A stretch of DNA of 64,000 nucleotides, from positions 124,001-188,000 of the forward strand of contig NZ_JAHHZS010000004.1 of the NCBI RefSeq assembly GCF_022606295.1. Reading direction: 5' to 3'. This DNA comes from Arthrobacter bambusae. GTDB taxonomy: Bacteria; Actinomycetota; Actinomycetes; Actinomycetales; Micrococcaceae. Shown here one piece after another: positions 37,115 to 46,086 of this stretch; the stretch's first letter is position 1; every line of letters starts with the position of its first letter. The position numbers and the translations under genes are program-made. Under the pieces are notes generated by a model. It was not told the DNA's origin. It made no database searches and saw only the letters and a program-made list of their open reading frames with translations.

Positions 37115-38917
37115 TTAGCGGCTGGCTGAGGGAGAAGCGGACGCGGCCGACTTGGACAAGTGGTAGGTCACGACGGACCCGGCGTTCACCTTTTGCCCGG
37201 CCGCAGGATCTGAACTGACGAATGTTCCGGGCGCCTGGCCGGTTGCCCCGTCAACGGGATCTCCCGTGACCCAACGGAGGCCGGCACCCTCGATGGCAGC
37301 CTGCACTTGCGACTCGGTGGCACCCTTGCCGATGGTCGGCACAGTGACCATCTGCGGTCCCTTGGAGTAGGTGACGGTGATGGTCGATCCCTTGGCCACG
37401 GGGCCGGAAGGATTGATGTCGATGACGGTGCCGGGCGCGGACGGATCGAAGACCTGGCTTCCGCTGACCACGAGGCCGAGCGCGTTGAGGTCCGAGCGCA
37501 CCTTGTCGTACGGCTGTCCCTTGTACTGATCCGGGATCAGGTTGATGGTCTCGGGAGTCGGCGTTGTCGGCGTCGGGCTAGCGGATGTCTCCGTGGGGCT
37601 CGGACTTTCCGAGGTTGGGGGCGCGCTCGAGACCTGGCTTGGAGGGGCCGTCGTCGCTGGCGCGGGACTGCTCGGCGAGAACAGCCCCGACTGGGTCAGG
37701 ATCGCCCCCGCTATGGCGAGCAGCACGAGCGCGATCAGCGCGATGAGCGGCCACGTCCATGGGCTGCGTTTCTTCCGCGGCGGCTCTTCCCGGTACTCCT
37801 CTTCCTCATGGATGTACTGGTTGTGCTCGTCGGCCTCGTTCAAACTGCGCTCGGCGGCCAGGGCATTGGCGCGGGCCAACGCGTTTCCACCTTCAGCGGC
37901 AGCCCCTACCGCTGCGGCGCCTGCTGCTGCGGCGCCGATCACCGGGAGTGCCGAGGTCGACGTCGAACGGGCTTCCCTGCCGTACGGCGAGGCCACAATC
38001 CCGGTGGGAGCGGTGGCGATGTCGGTCGGCGCTGTGATGGGGCCCGTGGCGGATTCGAAGAGCAACATTCCCGGCACTGCGACGTGTGCCGCGGCTATAT
38101 CGCCCGCGCGGATCGCTTCCGCGGCCTCGGCCAGCTTGATGGCATCCGCAGGACGGTTCTTCGGATCCTTCGCAAGCATGGACATCAGCAGGGCGCGTAC
38201 CGGGGTGGGCAGGCTTTCGGGAAGCGGCGGCGGCGCGTCGTTGACCTGGGCCAGCGCAATGGCGATTTGGGATTCGCCGGAGAACGGGCGATGCCCCGTG
38301 AGGCACTCGTAGCCAATAACCCCGAGGGAATATATGTCCGAGGAGCCCGTGGCCGTTTGCCCCGTGGCCTGCTCCGGAGCGAGGTACTGGGCGGTACCCA
38401 TGACCTGCCCGGTCTGCGTGAGCGGAACCTGGTCTGCCAGGCGGGCGATGCCGAAGTCGGTGATCTTGACGCGGAAGTCCGGCGTGATCAGGAGGTTGCC
38501 CGGTTTGATGTCGCGGTGCACCAGGCCCTGGGCGTGCGCGGGGGCCAGTGCCCGGGCGGTCTGGGAAATGATGGACATGGTGCGGTCCGGCGAAAGAACC
38601 TGCTCGTGTTCCAGGATGCTGCTCAACGGCTGGCCTGGCACCAATTCCATGACCAAGTAGGCGGAGCCGTCTTCCTCTCCGTAGTCGAAGACGTTGGCGA
38701 TCCCCACGTGATTAAGCAACGCGGTGTGGCGGGCCTCGGCACGGAACCGCTGGAGGAACCCGGGGTCACCCGTGTATTCCTCCTTGAGTACCTTGATGGC
38801 GACGATCCGGCCAAGGATCTGGTCCTTTGCCCTCCAGACCTCTCCCATGCCGCCAATCGCAATGCGACTGGTCAGCTGGAACCTGCCGCCGAGGGTGATT
38901 CCTGACGTAGGCCTCAC
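37115..38917 (-). CDS. pknA: Ser/Thr protein kinase PknA with PASTA-like tail
   Basis: PknA controls cell shape and division with PknB. The 600-aa protein has Lys42, HRDIKPGN (134-141) and DFG (154-156), an activation loop [19 protein letters not shown], then a long Ala-rich linker, one helix (about 387-409), a Pro/Ser/Thr segment and two PASTA domains (about 455-590). Mycobacterial PknA lacks PASTA domains, so this kinase may also sense cell-wall fragments. The GTG start at 38917 overlaps the pbpA stop (GTGA). Confidence 0.95.
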   Translation of the reverse strand: MRPTSGITLGGRFQLTSRIAIGGMGEVWRAKDQILGRIVAIKVLKEEYTGDPGFLQRFRAEARHTALLNHVGIANVFDYGEEDGSAYLVMELVPGQPLSSILEHEQVLSPDRTMSIISQTARALAPAHAQGLVHRDIKPGNLLITPDFRVKITDFGIARLADQVPLTQTGQVMGTAQYLAPEQATGQTATGSSDIYSLGVIGYECLTGHRPFSGESQIAIALAQVNDAPPPLPESLPTPVRALLMSMLAKDPKNRPADAIKLAEAAEAIRAGDIAAAHVAVPGMLLFESATGPITAPTDIATAPTGIVASPYGREARSTSTSALPVIGAAAAGAAAVGAAAEGGNALARANALAAERSLNEADEHNQYIHEEEEYREEPPRKKRSPWTWPLIALIALVLLAIAGAILTQSGLFSPSSPAPATTAPPSQVSSAPPTSESPSPTETSASPTPTTPTPETINLIPDQYKGQPYDKVRSDLNALGLVVSGSQVFDPSAPGTVIDINPSGPVAKGSTITVTYSKGPQMVTVPTIGKGATESQVQAAIEGAGLRWVTGDPVDGATGQAPGTFVSSDPAAGQKVNAGSVVTYHLSKSAASASPSASR

Positions 38918-40371
38918 TTATTCAACACCGCCTCAAAAATCTTCTTCGCGTTCGGACTGGTTAGCTTTGCGCCGGTAGACACATCAACGCCTTCCATGAC
39001 AATGGTGACGGCTACCTGCGGGTCGTTGGCCGGGGCGAACCCGGTAAACCATGAGTTGTTCAAACCTGTATCTCCGAGTTGCGCCGTACCGGTCTTGCCG
39101 GCCACCTGGATTCCCGGTACTGCGGCACCACTCGCAATGCCTTGCGATACGACGTCGGTCATCCATTGAGTGATCTGGCTGGCGATATCGGGCGTGGTGG
39201 ACGTGCGCAGCGCCTCGGGCTTGGGTTCGCTGATGACGCGCAGGTCCGGTGCCCGCACAGTCTTGATGAGGTTCGGCTTCATCTGGACGCCCTTGTTGGC
39301 GATGGCCGCCGTCATCATTGCGATTTGCAGCGGAGTGGCCCTGACGTCACGCTGCCCGACGGCGGACTGGGCCAGCGCGGCCTGGTCCAGATTCGTGGGG
39401 AAGACGCTGACCGCGGACTGAAGCTTGAGCTGGTCCCCGAAATCCTGGCCGAAGCCGAACTTGCTGGCCTGGTCCGCGATGGCCTTCTGGCCCAGGTCGA
39501 GGGCGATGCTCGCGAACGGCGTATTGCACGACTGCTCAAGGGCGAAAGGGAAATCGGCCGTGTTGCGGGTTGAGCAGTTGCCGCCGGCGTAGTTGGGCAG
39601 CGAAGCGTTCGAACCGGGCAAGGGCAGGCTGTCCGGGTTCGGCAAGACACTGTCCTTGTTGTACTTCCCGGAACTCAATGCAGCGGCAGTATCGACGAGC
39701 TTGAATACGGAACCGGGCGCCAGCAACTCGCCGGTGGGTCCGCTCACGGACTGGTTGAGGTTGATGCCGGGAACCTGGTTGATTTGGTCGTAGCCGGCCT
39801 TTTCCTTGGCGGGATCGTGCGTGGCGATCAGGTTGGGATCGTAGGACGGTTTGGAGACCATCGCGATGATCGCGCCCGTCTTGGGGTTGGTGACAACGAT
39901 CGAGCCGCGCTGACCGTCAGGAATGAGGTCGTAGGCGAGCTTCTGGATCACGGGATCGAGGGTCAGTTCCACCGAGGCGCCCTTTGGCTGGCTGCCGAGG
40001 AAAATCTGGCTGACACGGTCCAGGAAGAGTTGGTCGGAACTGCCGGCCAGTTCGTCCCGGAGCTGCTGCTCGAGCCCGGTGGATCCATAGGTCCGTGAGA
40101 AGTAGCCCGTGATTCCGGCATAGAGCTCCGGCTGGGCGTAGCTGCGCTGGTACTTGCAGGTTTCGTCTCCAGCAACGGATTCCGCGACTGGTTTGCCGCC
40201 CACGATGATCGCACCGCGGTCGTTGCAGTAGTTCGCCAGGACAGCGCGCTGGTTCCACGGATTGTCATTGAGGTCGCCGGCGCCGATGACCTGGACATAG
40301 CTGATCGCGCCAAAGAGCAGGGCGAACATGGCAACGGCTGCCATCCACGAATTGCGTATGGAATGGTTCAT
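38914..40371 (-). CDS. pbpA: class B penicillin-binding protein PbpA
   Basis: A 485-aa peptidoglycan transpeptidase that cross-links strands made by its SEDS partner. A short N-terminus is followed by one helix (about 9-30), a pedestal domain, then the transpeptidase with SVFK (221-224, catalytic Ser221), SCN (281-283) and KTGTA (426-430). The ATG at 40371 overlaps the rodA stop (ATGA), matching the functional pair RodA-PbpA. Confidence 0.96.
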   Translation of the reverse strand: MNHSIRNSWMAAVAMFALLFGAISYVQVIGAGDLNDNPWNQRAVLANYCNDRGAIIVGGKPVAESVAGDETCKYQRSYAQPELYAGITGYFSRTYGSTGLEQQLRDELAGSSDQLFLDRVSQIFLGSQPKGASVELTLDPVIQKLAYDLIPDGQRGSIVVTNPKTGAIIAMVSKPSYDPNLIATHDPAKEKAGYDQINQVPGINLNQSVSGPTGELLAPGSVFKLVDTAAALSSGKYNKDSVLPNPDSLPLPGSNASLPNYAGGNCSTRNTADFPFALEQSCNTPFASIALDLGQKAIADQASKFGFGQDFGDQLKLQSAVSVFPTNLDQAALAQSAVGQRDVRATPLQIAMMTAAIANKGVQMKPNLIKTVRAPDLRVISEPKPEALRTSTTPDIASQITQWMTDVVSQGIASGAAVPGIQVAGKTGTAQLGDTGLNNSWFTGFAPANDPQVAVTIVMEGVDVSTGAKLTSPNAKKIFEAVLNK

Positions 40372-41735
40372 GAGGTCTGCACCGCCTCTGTGGGGGCATG
40401 GGTAATGGGCGAGGTGTCCACCGGGCCGCGCGCGGTGTTCGAAATCATGAGCAGCAAACCCACGATGATCCAGTTGGCAAGCAGTGAGGAACCGCCTGCC
40501 GCCAGGAAGGGAGTGGTGAGCCCGGTCAGCGGGATGAGCCGCGTGACGCCGCCGATCACCACGAAGCACTGCAGTGCGATGGCAAAGGAGAGCCCGCACG
40601 CCAGGAGCTTGCCGAACGCGTCCCGCGCGCCAAGAGCCGCGCGGAACCCGCGCGTGAAGAGCAGCATGTAGAGCAGCACGACGGCAAAGAGGCCGACCAG
40701 TCCGAGTTCCTCACCGATGAGGGCCACGATCATATCGCTGTTCGCAAACGGAACCAGGTCCGGCCGGCCCTGTCCGAGGCCGGTGCCGCCGAGGCCGCCG
40801 TCGGCCATGCCGAAGAGGCCCTGGACGATCTGGCCGCTGCCGCCCGGGGACCGGTCGAAGACTTCCGGGGTGAAGGCGTTCCACCAGCTGTCCAGCCGGA
40901 ACGCAACGTGCGAGAAGAACTTGGACGCGAGGAATCCGCCACCGAGGATCAGGGCGCCCCCGATGACCACCCAGCTGATCCGGCTTGTTGCCACGTAAAT
41001 GATGACGATGAACAAGCCGAAGAAAAGGATCGACGTGCCGAGGTCCCGCTGGAAGACGAGGATGCCGATGCTCACGAGCCAGGCCGTGATCATGGGGCCG
41101 AGATCCTTGAAGCGCGGCAATTGCATGGGGCCGATCTTGCGGCCGGCCAGCAGGATGAGGTCGCGGTTGGACGAAAGGTAACCTGCGAAGAAGATAGCCA
41201 GGGTGATTTTGGCGATTTCGCCTGGCTGGAAGGTCATGGGACCGAGACGGATCCATACGCTCGCGCCAAGCACCTCGCCGGCTGAGATGCCCGGAACGAG
41301 CGGCAGCACAAGGAGAACTGCGCTGGCCGCCAGCGCGATGAAGGTGAAGCGGCGAAGGAGGCGGTGGTCCTTGACGAACCAGATCACGACGATTGACACC
41401 GCCATGGCCAGGAGGGTCCAGCGCAACTGGTTGTTACCCGTGTCCTCGCCAGGCTGATCCATGCGATGGATGAGGGCCAGTCCCAAGCCGTTGAGGGCAA
41501 CGACGATCGGGAGCATGATCGGGTCGGCATATTTTGCGCGAAACCTGAGGACCATGTGGAAAGCGAATGCTGCCACGATCAAGAGACTCGACTGGAACCA
41601 GAAATCGCCGTCGAACGCGGTCGCATTATTGAGCCCGACCATGGCGCTGGCGCCGATTCCCACCGCGAGGGCAAGGACCAGCAGGACGAGCTCGACGTTG
41701 CGGCGTGGCTGGGGTGCGGTAATGGCCAGAATCAT
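40368..41735 (-). CDS. rodA: rod-shape/elongation SEDS protein RodA
   Basis: RodA polymerises lipid II at growth sites. The 455-aa protein has about ten helices, the catalytic-loop motif FQRDLGTS, and the end motif GGSSLLANWIIVGLL. The ATG at 41735 overlaps the pstP stop by 4 bp; the frame remains open a further 44 codons into pstP but that part is its shadow. The twin at 26706-28067 is closely similar. Because it is coupled to pbpA, this copy is the likely housekeeping one. Confidence 0.95.
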   Translation of the reverse strand: MILAITAPQPRRNVELVLLVLALAVGIGASAMVGLNNATAFDGDFWFQSSLLIVAAFAFHMVLRFRAKYADPIMLPIVVALNGLGLALIHRMDQPGEDTGNNQLRWTLLAMAVSIVVIWFVKDHRLLRRFTFIALAASAVLLVLPLVPGISAGEVLGASVWIRLGPMTFQPGEIAKITLAIFFAGYLSSNRDLILLAGRKIGPMQLPRFKDLGPMITAWLVSIGILVFQRDLGTSILFFGLFIVIIYVATSRISWVVIGGALILGGGFLASKFFSHVAFRLDSWWNAFTPEVFDRSPGGSGQIVQGLFGMADGGLGGTGLGQGRPDLVPFANSDMIVALIGEELGLVGLFAVVLLYMLLFTRGFRAALGARDAFGKLLACGLSFAIALQCFVVIGGVTRLIPLTGLTTPFLAAGGSSLLANWIIVGLLLMISNTARGPVDTSPITHAPTEAVQTS

Positions 41736-43459
41736 CGGGACACCGCGCACGAAGGGACCGGCGTGGACGTCGGTGACGATGTTGGCCGGTTCGAAGGACT
41801 CGGGCTTGGCGTGGGACTTGCCGTAGGGGTGGGGCTTGCCGTCGGTGTGGCGGTAGCCGTCGGGCAATTGGCCGGCAGCCCTGTGGTGCCGTTCTCCTGC
41901 AGGCTTTTCACAATCTGCTGGGCATCGGAGAGATCCCGTGCCGGAACGGTCTGGCGAAGTGTCTGTTGTGTGTATTCAGGCAAAGAGTCCATGCGGATAT
42001 TCGTCGTGGCCTCTACTTTCGACAGCTGGAACGGGCCAAGGCTCTGCGAAATGCCGTTGAAGATCGCGACGTGCTGGTTGAATTCACCGACGTAGTAGCG
42101 GGTCTGGGTCCACGCATAACCGAGCCACAGCCCGGCGATCACGAAAATGGCCAAGACCGCTGCAATGGCCGGGGTCAACCAGCGCCGCTTCCGGGCGACA
42201 ATGGGCTGGGGATCCTGACGGTCCTGTTCAGCCTTGTGGGTCAGTACAGTGGCGGCACGGCGTGCAACACTGCGCCCTGCGATGGTGGGGATCGAACCCG
42301 TATCGGCGGCGGTTGCGGCGGCACCGACCAGTTCGTGCGGGCGGCTCGAAAGCTCCTCGCGGAGGATCTCGGCCGACAAGTGCTCGCCAAGGTGGGGGTC
42401 TGTCGCCGTCGGAGGTTCGGTAGTCCCGGCGGGATTTGCGGGAGCGCCCGCTTCGGGCTCCGCGGCGGCGGTGGGCTTTGCCGCGGCGGCGGAAGGCCCG
42501 GCGTCGGACGTTGTTTCCCGCGGCGGGACCCGGCCCGTTGCGGGGGCGTTGGTCCCGGACTCTTTAGCCGGGGCGCTGGCATCGCTGCCGTGCCCGTCCT
42601 TGCGCGGTGCGGCTTTCGCCGCTTCGGCCGCGTTCGCTGGCGCCGGCGCTTCCGGGACGACGTCGACGGCGGCCGTGCTGAGGTTGTCGCCTGTCTCCTC
42701 CACGATTTCCAACAGCACCACGGTGACGTTGTCCGGAGCGCCGTTGGCGAGGGTCAGCTCAATGAGGAGCTCTGCGCATTCGGCAAGGTCCTTGGTTTCG
42801 CGGACTACTTGCTCCACGACGGCGCCTTGGACGTAGTTCAGGCCGTCGGAACAAAGGAGCCAGCGTTCGCCGGGTTCGACGTCGAGCTCGTCCAGGTCCA
42901 GCTCGGGGCTGGCGTCCACGTCCCCCAGAACGCGCATGAGGACGTTCTTGTGCGGGTGGGTTTCGGCTTCCTCCGGGCGCAGGCGGCCCTCGTCAATCAA
43001 CCTCTGGACGAAGGTGTGGTCCACGCTGACTTGTTCGAATTTGCCATTGCGCAAGCGGTAGGCCCGGGAATCGCCGATGTGCGCGAAGTGCAGCCGCCTG
43101 CCTTCGAGCAGCAGGGCAGTGACCGTGGTGCCCATGCCTGCGAGCTTCGGGTCAACGTGGACAAGCTCGGAGAGGAGGGAATTGGCGGTCTGGATTTCAT
43201 CTGCCAGGACTGTTTCCGCGCCGTCCGGGTAGGAATCATGATCGAGGTGGATCATGTCCAGCACGGTGGACGCTGAGGCGACGTCCCCGCCCGCATGCCC
43301 GCCCATGCCGTCCGCGACGACGGCAAGGTGCCGGCCGGCGTACGCGGAGTCGTCGTTCTTCGAGCGGACACGCCCGACGTCGGACCGCGCCGCGTAGCGC
43401 ATGATGAGGGGAAGTTCCGGAGGCAGCGACTTGCCCTCGGAGGCATGCGGGGAAGCCAT
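41732..43459 (-). CDS. pstP: PP2C-family Ser/Thr phosphatase PstP
   Basis: PstP reverses PknA/PknB phosphorylation. The 575-aa protein has the metal-dependent PP2C fold at about 18-255 (ARSDVGRVRSKNDD, VVADGMGGHAGGD, AHIGDSRAYRL, NGAPDNVTVVLLEI), a long Ala/Pro/Glu/Thr-rich linker (about 270-420), one helix (about 428-452) and an extracellular domain ending in a Thr/Pro/Ser-rich tail. It starts at the ATG at 43459, 3 bp after the fhaB stop. Confidence 0.96.
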   Translation of the reverse strand: MASPHASEGKSLPPELPLIMRYAARSDVGRVRSKNDDSAYAGRHLAVVADGMGGHAGGDVASASTVLDMIHLDHDSYPDGAETVLADEIQTANSLLSELVHVDPKLAGMGTTVTALLLEGRRLHFAHIGDSRAYRLRNGKFEQVSVDHTFVQRLIDEGRLRPEEAETHPHKNVLMRVLGDVDASPELDLDELDVEPGERWLLCSDGLNYVQGAVVEQVVRETKDLAECAELLIELTLANGAPDNVTVVLLEIVEETGDNLSTAAVDVVPEAPAPANAAEAAKAAPRKDGHGSDASAPAKESGTNAPATGRVPPRETTSDAGPSAAAAKPTAAAEPEAGAPANPAGTTEPPTATDPHLGEHLSAEILREELSSRPHELVGAAATAADTGSIPTIAGRSVARRAATVLTHKAEQDRQDPQPIVARKRRWLTPAIAAVLAIFVIAGLWLGYAWTQTRYYVGEFNQHVAIFNGISQSLGPFQLSKVEATTNIRMDSLPEYTQQTLRQTVPARDLSDAQQIVKSLQENGTTGLPANCPTATATPTASPTPTASPTPSPSPSNRPTSSPTSTPVPSCAVSR

Positions 43460-43462
43460 GGG

Positions 43463-43954
43463 CTACGGCCTCAATTCGATGACCGTCTTGCCGATCCTCA
43501 CGGGGACGCCAAGCTCCACCGGCAGGGCGCGGGTCAGTTGCTGATCGGCGAGGTAGGTGCCGTTGGTGGAACCGAGATCTTCGATGAACCAGCGGCTGCC
43601 TTGCGGGAACAAGCGTGCGTGCCTGCCCGAAGCATAATCATCCTCGAGGACCAAGGTGGCCTCTTGTGCGCGGCCCAGCAAAATGGGGCTCGCGGCCAGA
43701 GGAAGCGTGGTCCCCTTGAGTGGTCCCTCAACGACGACGAGCTGGTGCGCCTGCTGCTTCACGGGCTGGGGCGGCGCGGGGGCGAGTTCCGGATTCTTGC
43801 GTAACTCGCGTGCCGTCGGAGTCCCCATTGCGGCTTTGCGGCCGATCACGAGATCGCGGCGCATGGTCGAGACGATGCTGAAGATCAGGACCCACAGCAA
43901 CAGCAGGAAGCCGAAGCGGAGTGCGGTGATGGTCAGTTCGCTGATGTCGCTCAC
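43463..43954 (-). CDS. fhaB: FHA-domain protein FhaB
   Basis: FhaB (163 aa) binds phosphothreonine and links PknA/PknB signalling to the divisome or elongasome. One helix lies at about 11-30, then a short linker and the FHA domain at about 85-160 (LLGRAQEATLVLEDDYASGRHARLF, with SxxH in SGRH, and DLGSTNGTYL). Its ATG overlaps the fhaA stop by 4 bp. Confidence 0.94.
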   Translation of the reverse strand: MSDISELTITALRFGFLLLLWVLIFSIVSTMRRDLVIGRKAAMGTPTARELRKNPELAPAPPQPVKQQAHQLVVVEGPLKGTTLPLAASPILLGRAQEATLVLEDDYASGRHARLFPQGSRWFIEDLGSTNGTYLADQQLTRALPVELGVPVRIGKTVIELRP

Positions 43955-44694
43955 GGGCGCCCACCAGAAGGCTGGGGGAGAAGTCTGAAGATGATCTTGG
44001 TCCGTCCCATGGTGATGGTGGATCCGTCAGTCAATTCCACACTGCCGTCCACTTTGTGGCCGTTGACGTAGCTTCCATTGGTGGAACCGAGGTCGACGGC
44101 GTGGATGACCCCGTCTGCCGTCTGGATTTCCAAGTGCTTGCGCGAGACGCCGGTATCGTCCACCAGGATGTCGGCCTCGGAGGACCTGCCCAGCACGATC
44201 GAAGGCGCGTTGAGGGAATAGCGTTGTCCGCCTATGTCCAGGACAGGCTGGAGCCGTGTGGGTTCGCGGTTTGGCGCGGCGGGAACGACTGGCCGGGGAG
44301 CAGCGGGCGCGGCAGCCCCGTTGGATTTCTCGGTGCTGGACGTGATTTCGAAATGGCCTTCGCGCTGGGCCTCGTCGTGACGGAAAGAGATCCGTACCGG
44401 ACCCTGCAGGATGTAACCCTGGCTGCGCACGTGCTGGATGACGACGTCGCACAATTCTTCGGCCAGTGGGGTTCCCCATTCCTGGGCGCGCGTGAAGTCC
44501 GCATCGCTCAAGAGGACATCGAAGATGTTGGGAGCCAAGGTGCGGCCGGCCGAAATGGTGATGGACTTGTTGTCCAGTTCACGGCGTAGCTTGCTGGCTA
44601 TCTCCACCGGCTCCACCTTTGCCCGCGAGCCGGTGGAGAAGACGCCGCGGACGGCCTTTTCTATGCCACGTTCAACCCTGTCAAGCAAGCCCAT
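43951..44694 (-). CDS. fhaA: FHA-domain protein FhaA
   Basis: FhaA (247 aa) is cytoplasmic, with the N-terminal DUF3662 domain (MGLLDRVERGIEKAVRGVF, about 1-120), a linker and an FHA domain at about 155-245 (LGRSSEADILVDDTGVSRKH, DLGSTNGSYVNG). In mycobacteria it binds phosphorylated MviN/MurJ and regulates cell-wall export. The ATG at 44694 has GGAGAAGG upstream, 9 bases away. It heads the operon leading to pknB. Confidence 0.94.
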   Translation of the reverse strand: MGLLDRVERGIEKAVRGVFSTGSRAKVEPVEIASKLRRELDNKSITISAGRTLAPNIFDVLLSDADFTRAQEWGTPLAEELCDVVIQHVRSQGYILQGPVRISFRHDEAQREGHFEITSSTEKSNGAAAPAAPRPVVPAAPNREPTRLQPVLDIGGQRYSLNAPSIVLGRSSEADILVDDTGVSRKHLEIQTADGVIHAVDLGSTNGSYVNGHKVDGSVELTDGSTITMGRTKIIFRLLPQPSGGRP

Positions 44695-45056
44695 GGTCCT
44701 TCTCCTTCCGTTTCGTTGACTCTGCGATATCAGTAGCCAAGACGAATCCCCGCAGTGGCCGGAGCGCACGCAAGGAGCCTGTCTTCAACCCCGATACTAC
44801 TGGGCAAGACTGTGAATGGCCTTATTCCACAACGCCTGGAAGGCCGGAAAAGTTCGGCGGCCCGCATCATTTCGCGACGCTTCTCGCGTGATTTCAGCAC
44901 CGTGCGGGGGACCGGCAAAGCGGGGGATCCCGGGGTTTTACTGCCCCGACCTTGGGCGATTGGCGTTTTCAACAGGTTGTCCGTTATGCTTGATCTCGCT
45001 GCTTTCGCAGGGGTGAGGCCGGGGAAACCTGGTGCGGCCCGGGCGAAGGAAGTTGC
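44695..45056. other. region between fhaA and tRNA-Leu
   Basis: About 360 bp without a gene I can support. It must hold the fhaA operon promoter (leftward) and the tRNA-Leu promoter (rightward). No repeat or hairpin stands out. Confidence 0.7.
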
Positions 45057-45139
45057 GCGCGAGTGGCGGAACGGCAGACGCGCTGGCTTCAGGTGCCAGT
45101 ATCCGAAAGGGTGTGGGGGTTCAAATCCCCCCTCGCGCA
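45057..45139 (+). tRNA. tRNA-Leu (CAG)
   Basis: An 83-nt class II tRNA: acceptor arms GCGCGAG (45057-45063) and CTCGCGC (45132-45138), anticodon stem CTGGC/GCCAG with loop TTCAGGT and anticodon CAG (45090-45092), a variable arm (TATCCGAAAGGGTG region) and T loop TTCAAAT. CCA is not encoded. Confidence 0.95.
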
Positions 45140-45147
45140 CGCAATTC

Positions 45148-45180
45148 AAAGGAACCCCGGTCTCTGACCGGGGTTCCTTT
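45148..45180 (+). terminator. terminator after tRNA-Leu
   Basis: A perfect 15-bp stem (AAAGGAACCCCGGTC / GACCGGGGTTCCTTT) with a 3-nt loop TCT and trailing T residues, nine bases after the tRNA. Confidence 0.92.
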
Positions 45181-45205
45181 GTTTAACTCACCAAACCCCG
45201 TAACT

Positions 45206-45271
45206 CCCAACTGACTCGCAGTTGTTGTCGTTATGAGCCCTCATAACGACAACAACTGCGAGTCAGTTGGG
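45206..45271. repeat. 66-bp palindromic repeat, copy 2 (perfect palindrome)
   Basis: Two 32-bp arms (45206-45237 and 45240-45271), exactly complementary, separated by CC. Each arm begins CCCAACTGACTCGCAGTTG and ends TATGAG. It lies between tRNA-Leu and the convergent tetR gene, directly abutting the tetR stop codon. A cruciform or very stable hairpin is possible; it may serve as a bidirectional terminator. Confidence 0.95.
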
Positions 45272-45946
45272 CTACACCCGCAGCGCGCCGAGGCCGGTGA
45301 TCAGCGCATCCAAGCCCATGCTGAACGCGAGGTCGGACGGGTAGTTGTTCCGTTCGGGCCCGAGGCTACGGACAGCCGAGGTGAAGTGCGGCGTGGAGTC
45401 GGCCAAGCGGCCGGAATCGAAAATGTCCGCCGGCGCGTTCGCGTCGAAAGCGGCGCCGAAAATGTAGGCCTCAAGGGCCACGATGCTCGGGATGATCTGC
45501 TGCTCCGGGAAGCCGGCACGGAGGAAGCCCTCGGTAACGGCCTCGTACATGGCGAGGGTCTGTGGGGCGTCCGTCACGGGAAGAACCGCGATCACCGAGA
45601 TCAGCGGGGTGTGCCTTGCGAAGATGCCGCGGTAGGAATAGGCCCATTGCCGGACGGCCTCCTCCCACGGGAGCGTGCTGAAACCCCCGAAGTCGACTTT
45701 GGACATCAGGTCCTCTTCAACCAGCTTAAGGACCTCGTCCTTGGAGGAGACGTGGTTGTAAAGGGCCGACGGCGCCACGCCCAGGGAGCGCGCGAGTGCG
45801 GCCATCGTGAGGCCGTCGTAGCCCTTCTTGCTGATCAGTTCCAGGGCCGCGGCAGTGATGCCGTCCTGGTCGAGGACCGCCGCCATTGGCCGACCCGCCC
45901 TGCGGCGCGCTTTGGTCTCGCCGGGAGTGGGGGTGGGTTCAGGCAT
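45272..45946 (-). CDS. TetR-family transcriptional regulator
   Basis: A 224-aa repressor. The N-terminal HTH is DQDGITAAALELISKKGYDG, then MAALARSLGVAPSALYNHV; a basic linker GETKARRRAGRP precedes it. A TetR C-terminal ligand domain follows (WAYSYRGIFARHTPLISV). It is divergent from the putrescine oxidase gene with 140 bp between, containing a dyad at 46028-46050, so it probably represses that gene and itself, with a polyamine or product as ligand. The ATG at 45946 has AAAGG upstream. Confidence 0.9.
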   Translation of the reverse strand: MPEPTPTPGETKARRRAGRPMAAVLDQDGITAAALELISKKGYDGLTMAALARSLGVAPSALYNHVSSKDEVLKLVEEDLMSKVDFGGFSTLPWEEAVRQWAYSYRGIFARHTPLISVIAVLPVTDAPQTLAMYEAVTEGFLRAGFPEQQIIPSIVALEAYIFGAAFDANAPADIFDSGRLADSTPHFTSAVRSLGPERNNYPSDLAFSMGLDALITGLGALRV

Positions 45947-46027
45947 CGCTGACCTTTCTGGAAGCAGTGTCATCAGCATTATTCCATTTGGGTCTTCACA
46001 GCCGGGGCCAATCCAGCTACAGTTGAG

Positions 46028-46050
46028 ATAAATGAACGTCATTCATTTAT
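46028..46050. promoter_or_regulatory. candidate TetR operator
   Basis: A 23-bp dyad with 8-bp arms ATAAATGA / TCATTTAT and a 7-bp spacer, in the divergent tetR - putrescine oxidase promoter region. Size and position fit a TetR operator. Confidence 0.7.
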
Positions 46051-46086
46051 TGGTCAGCCAACGGGGACGGCCACAGAAAGGACATC

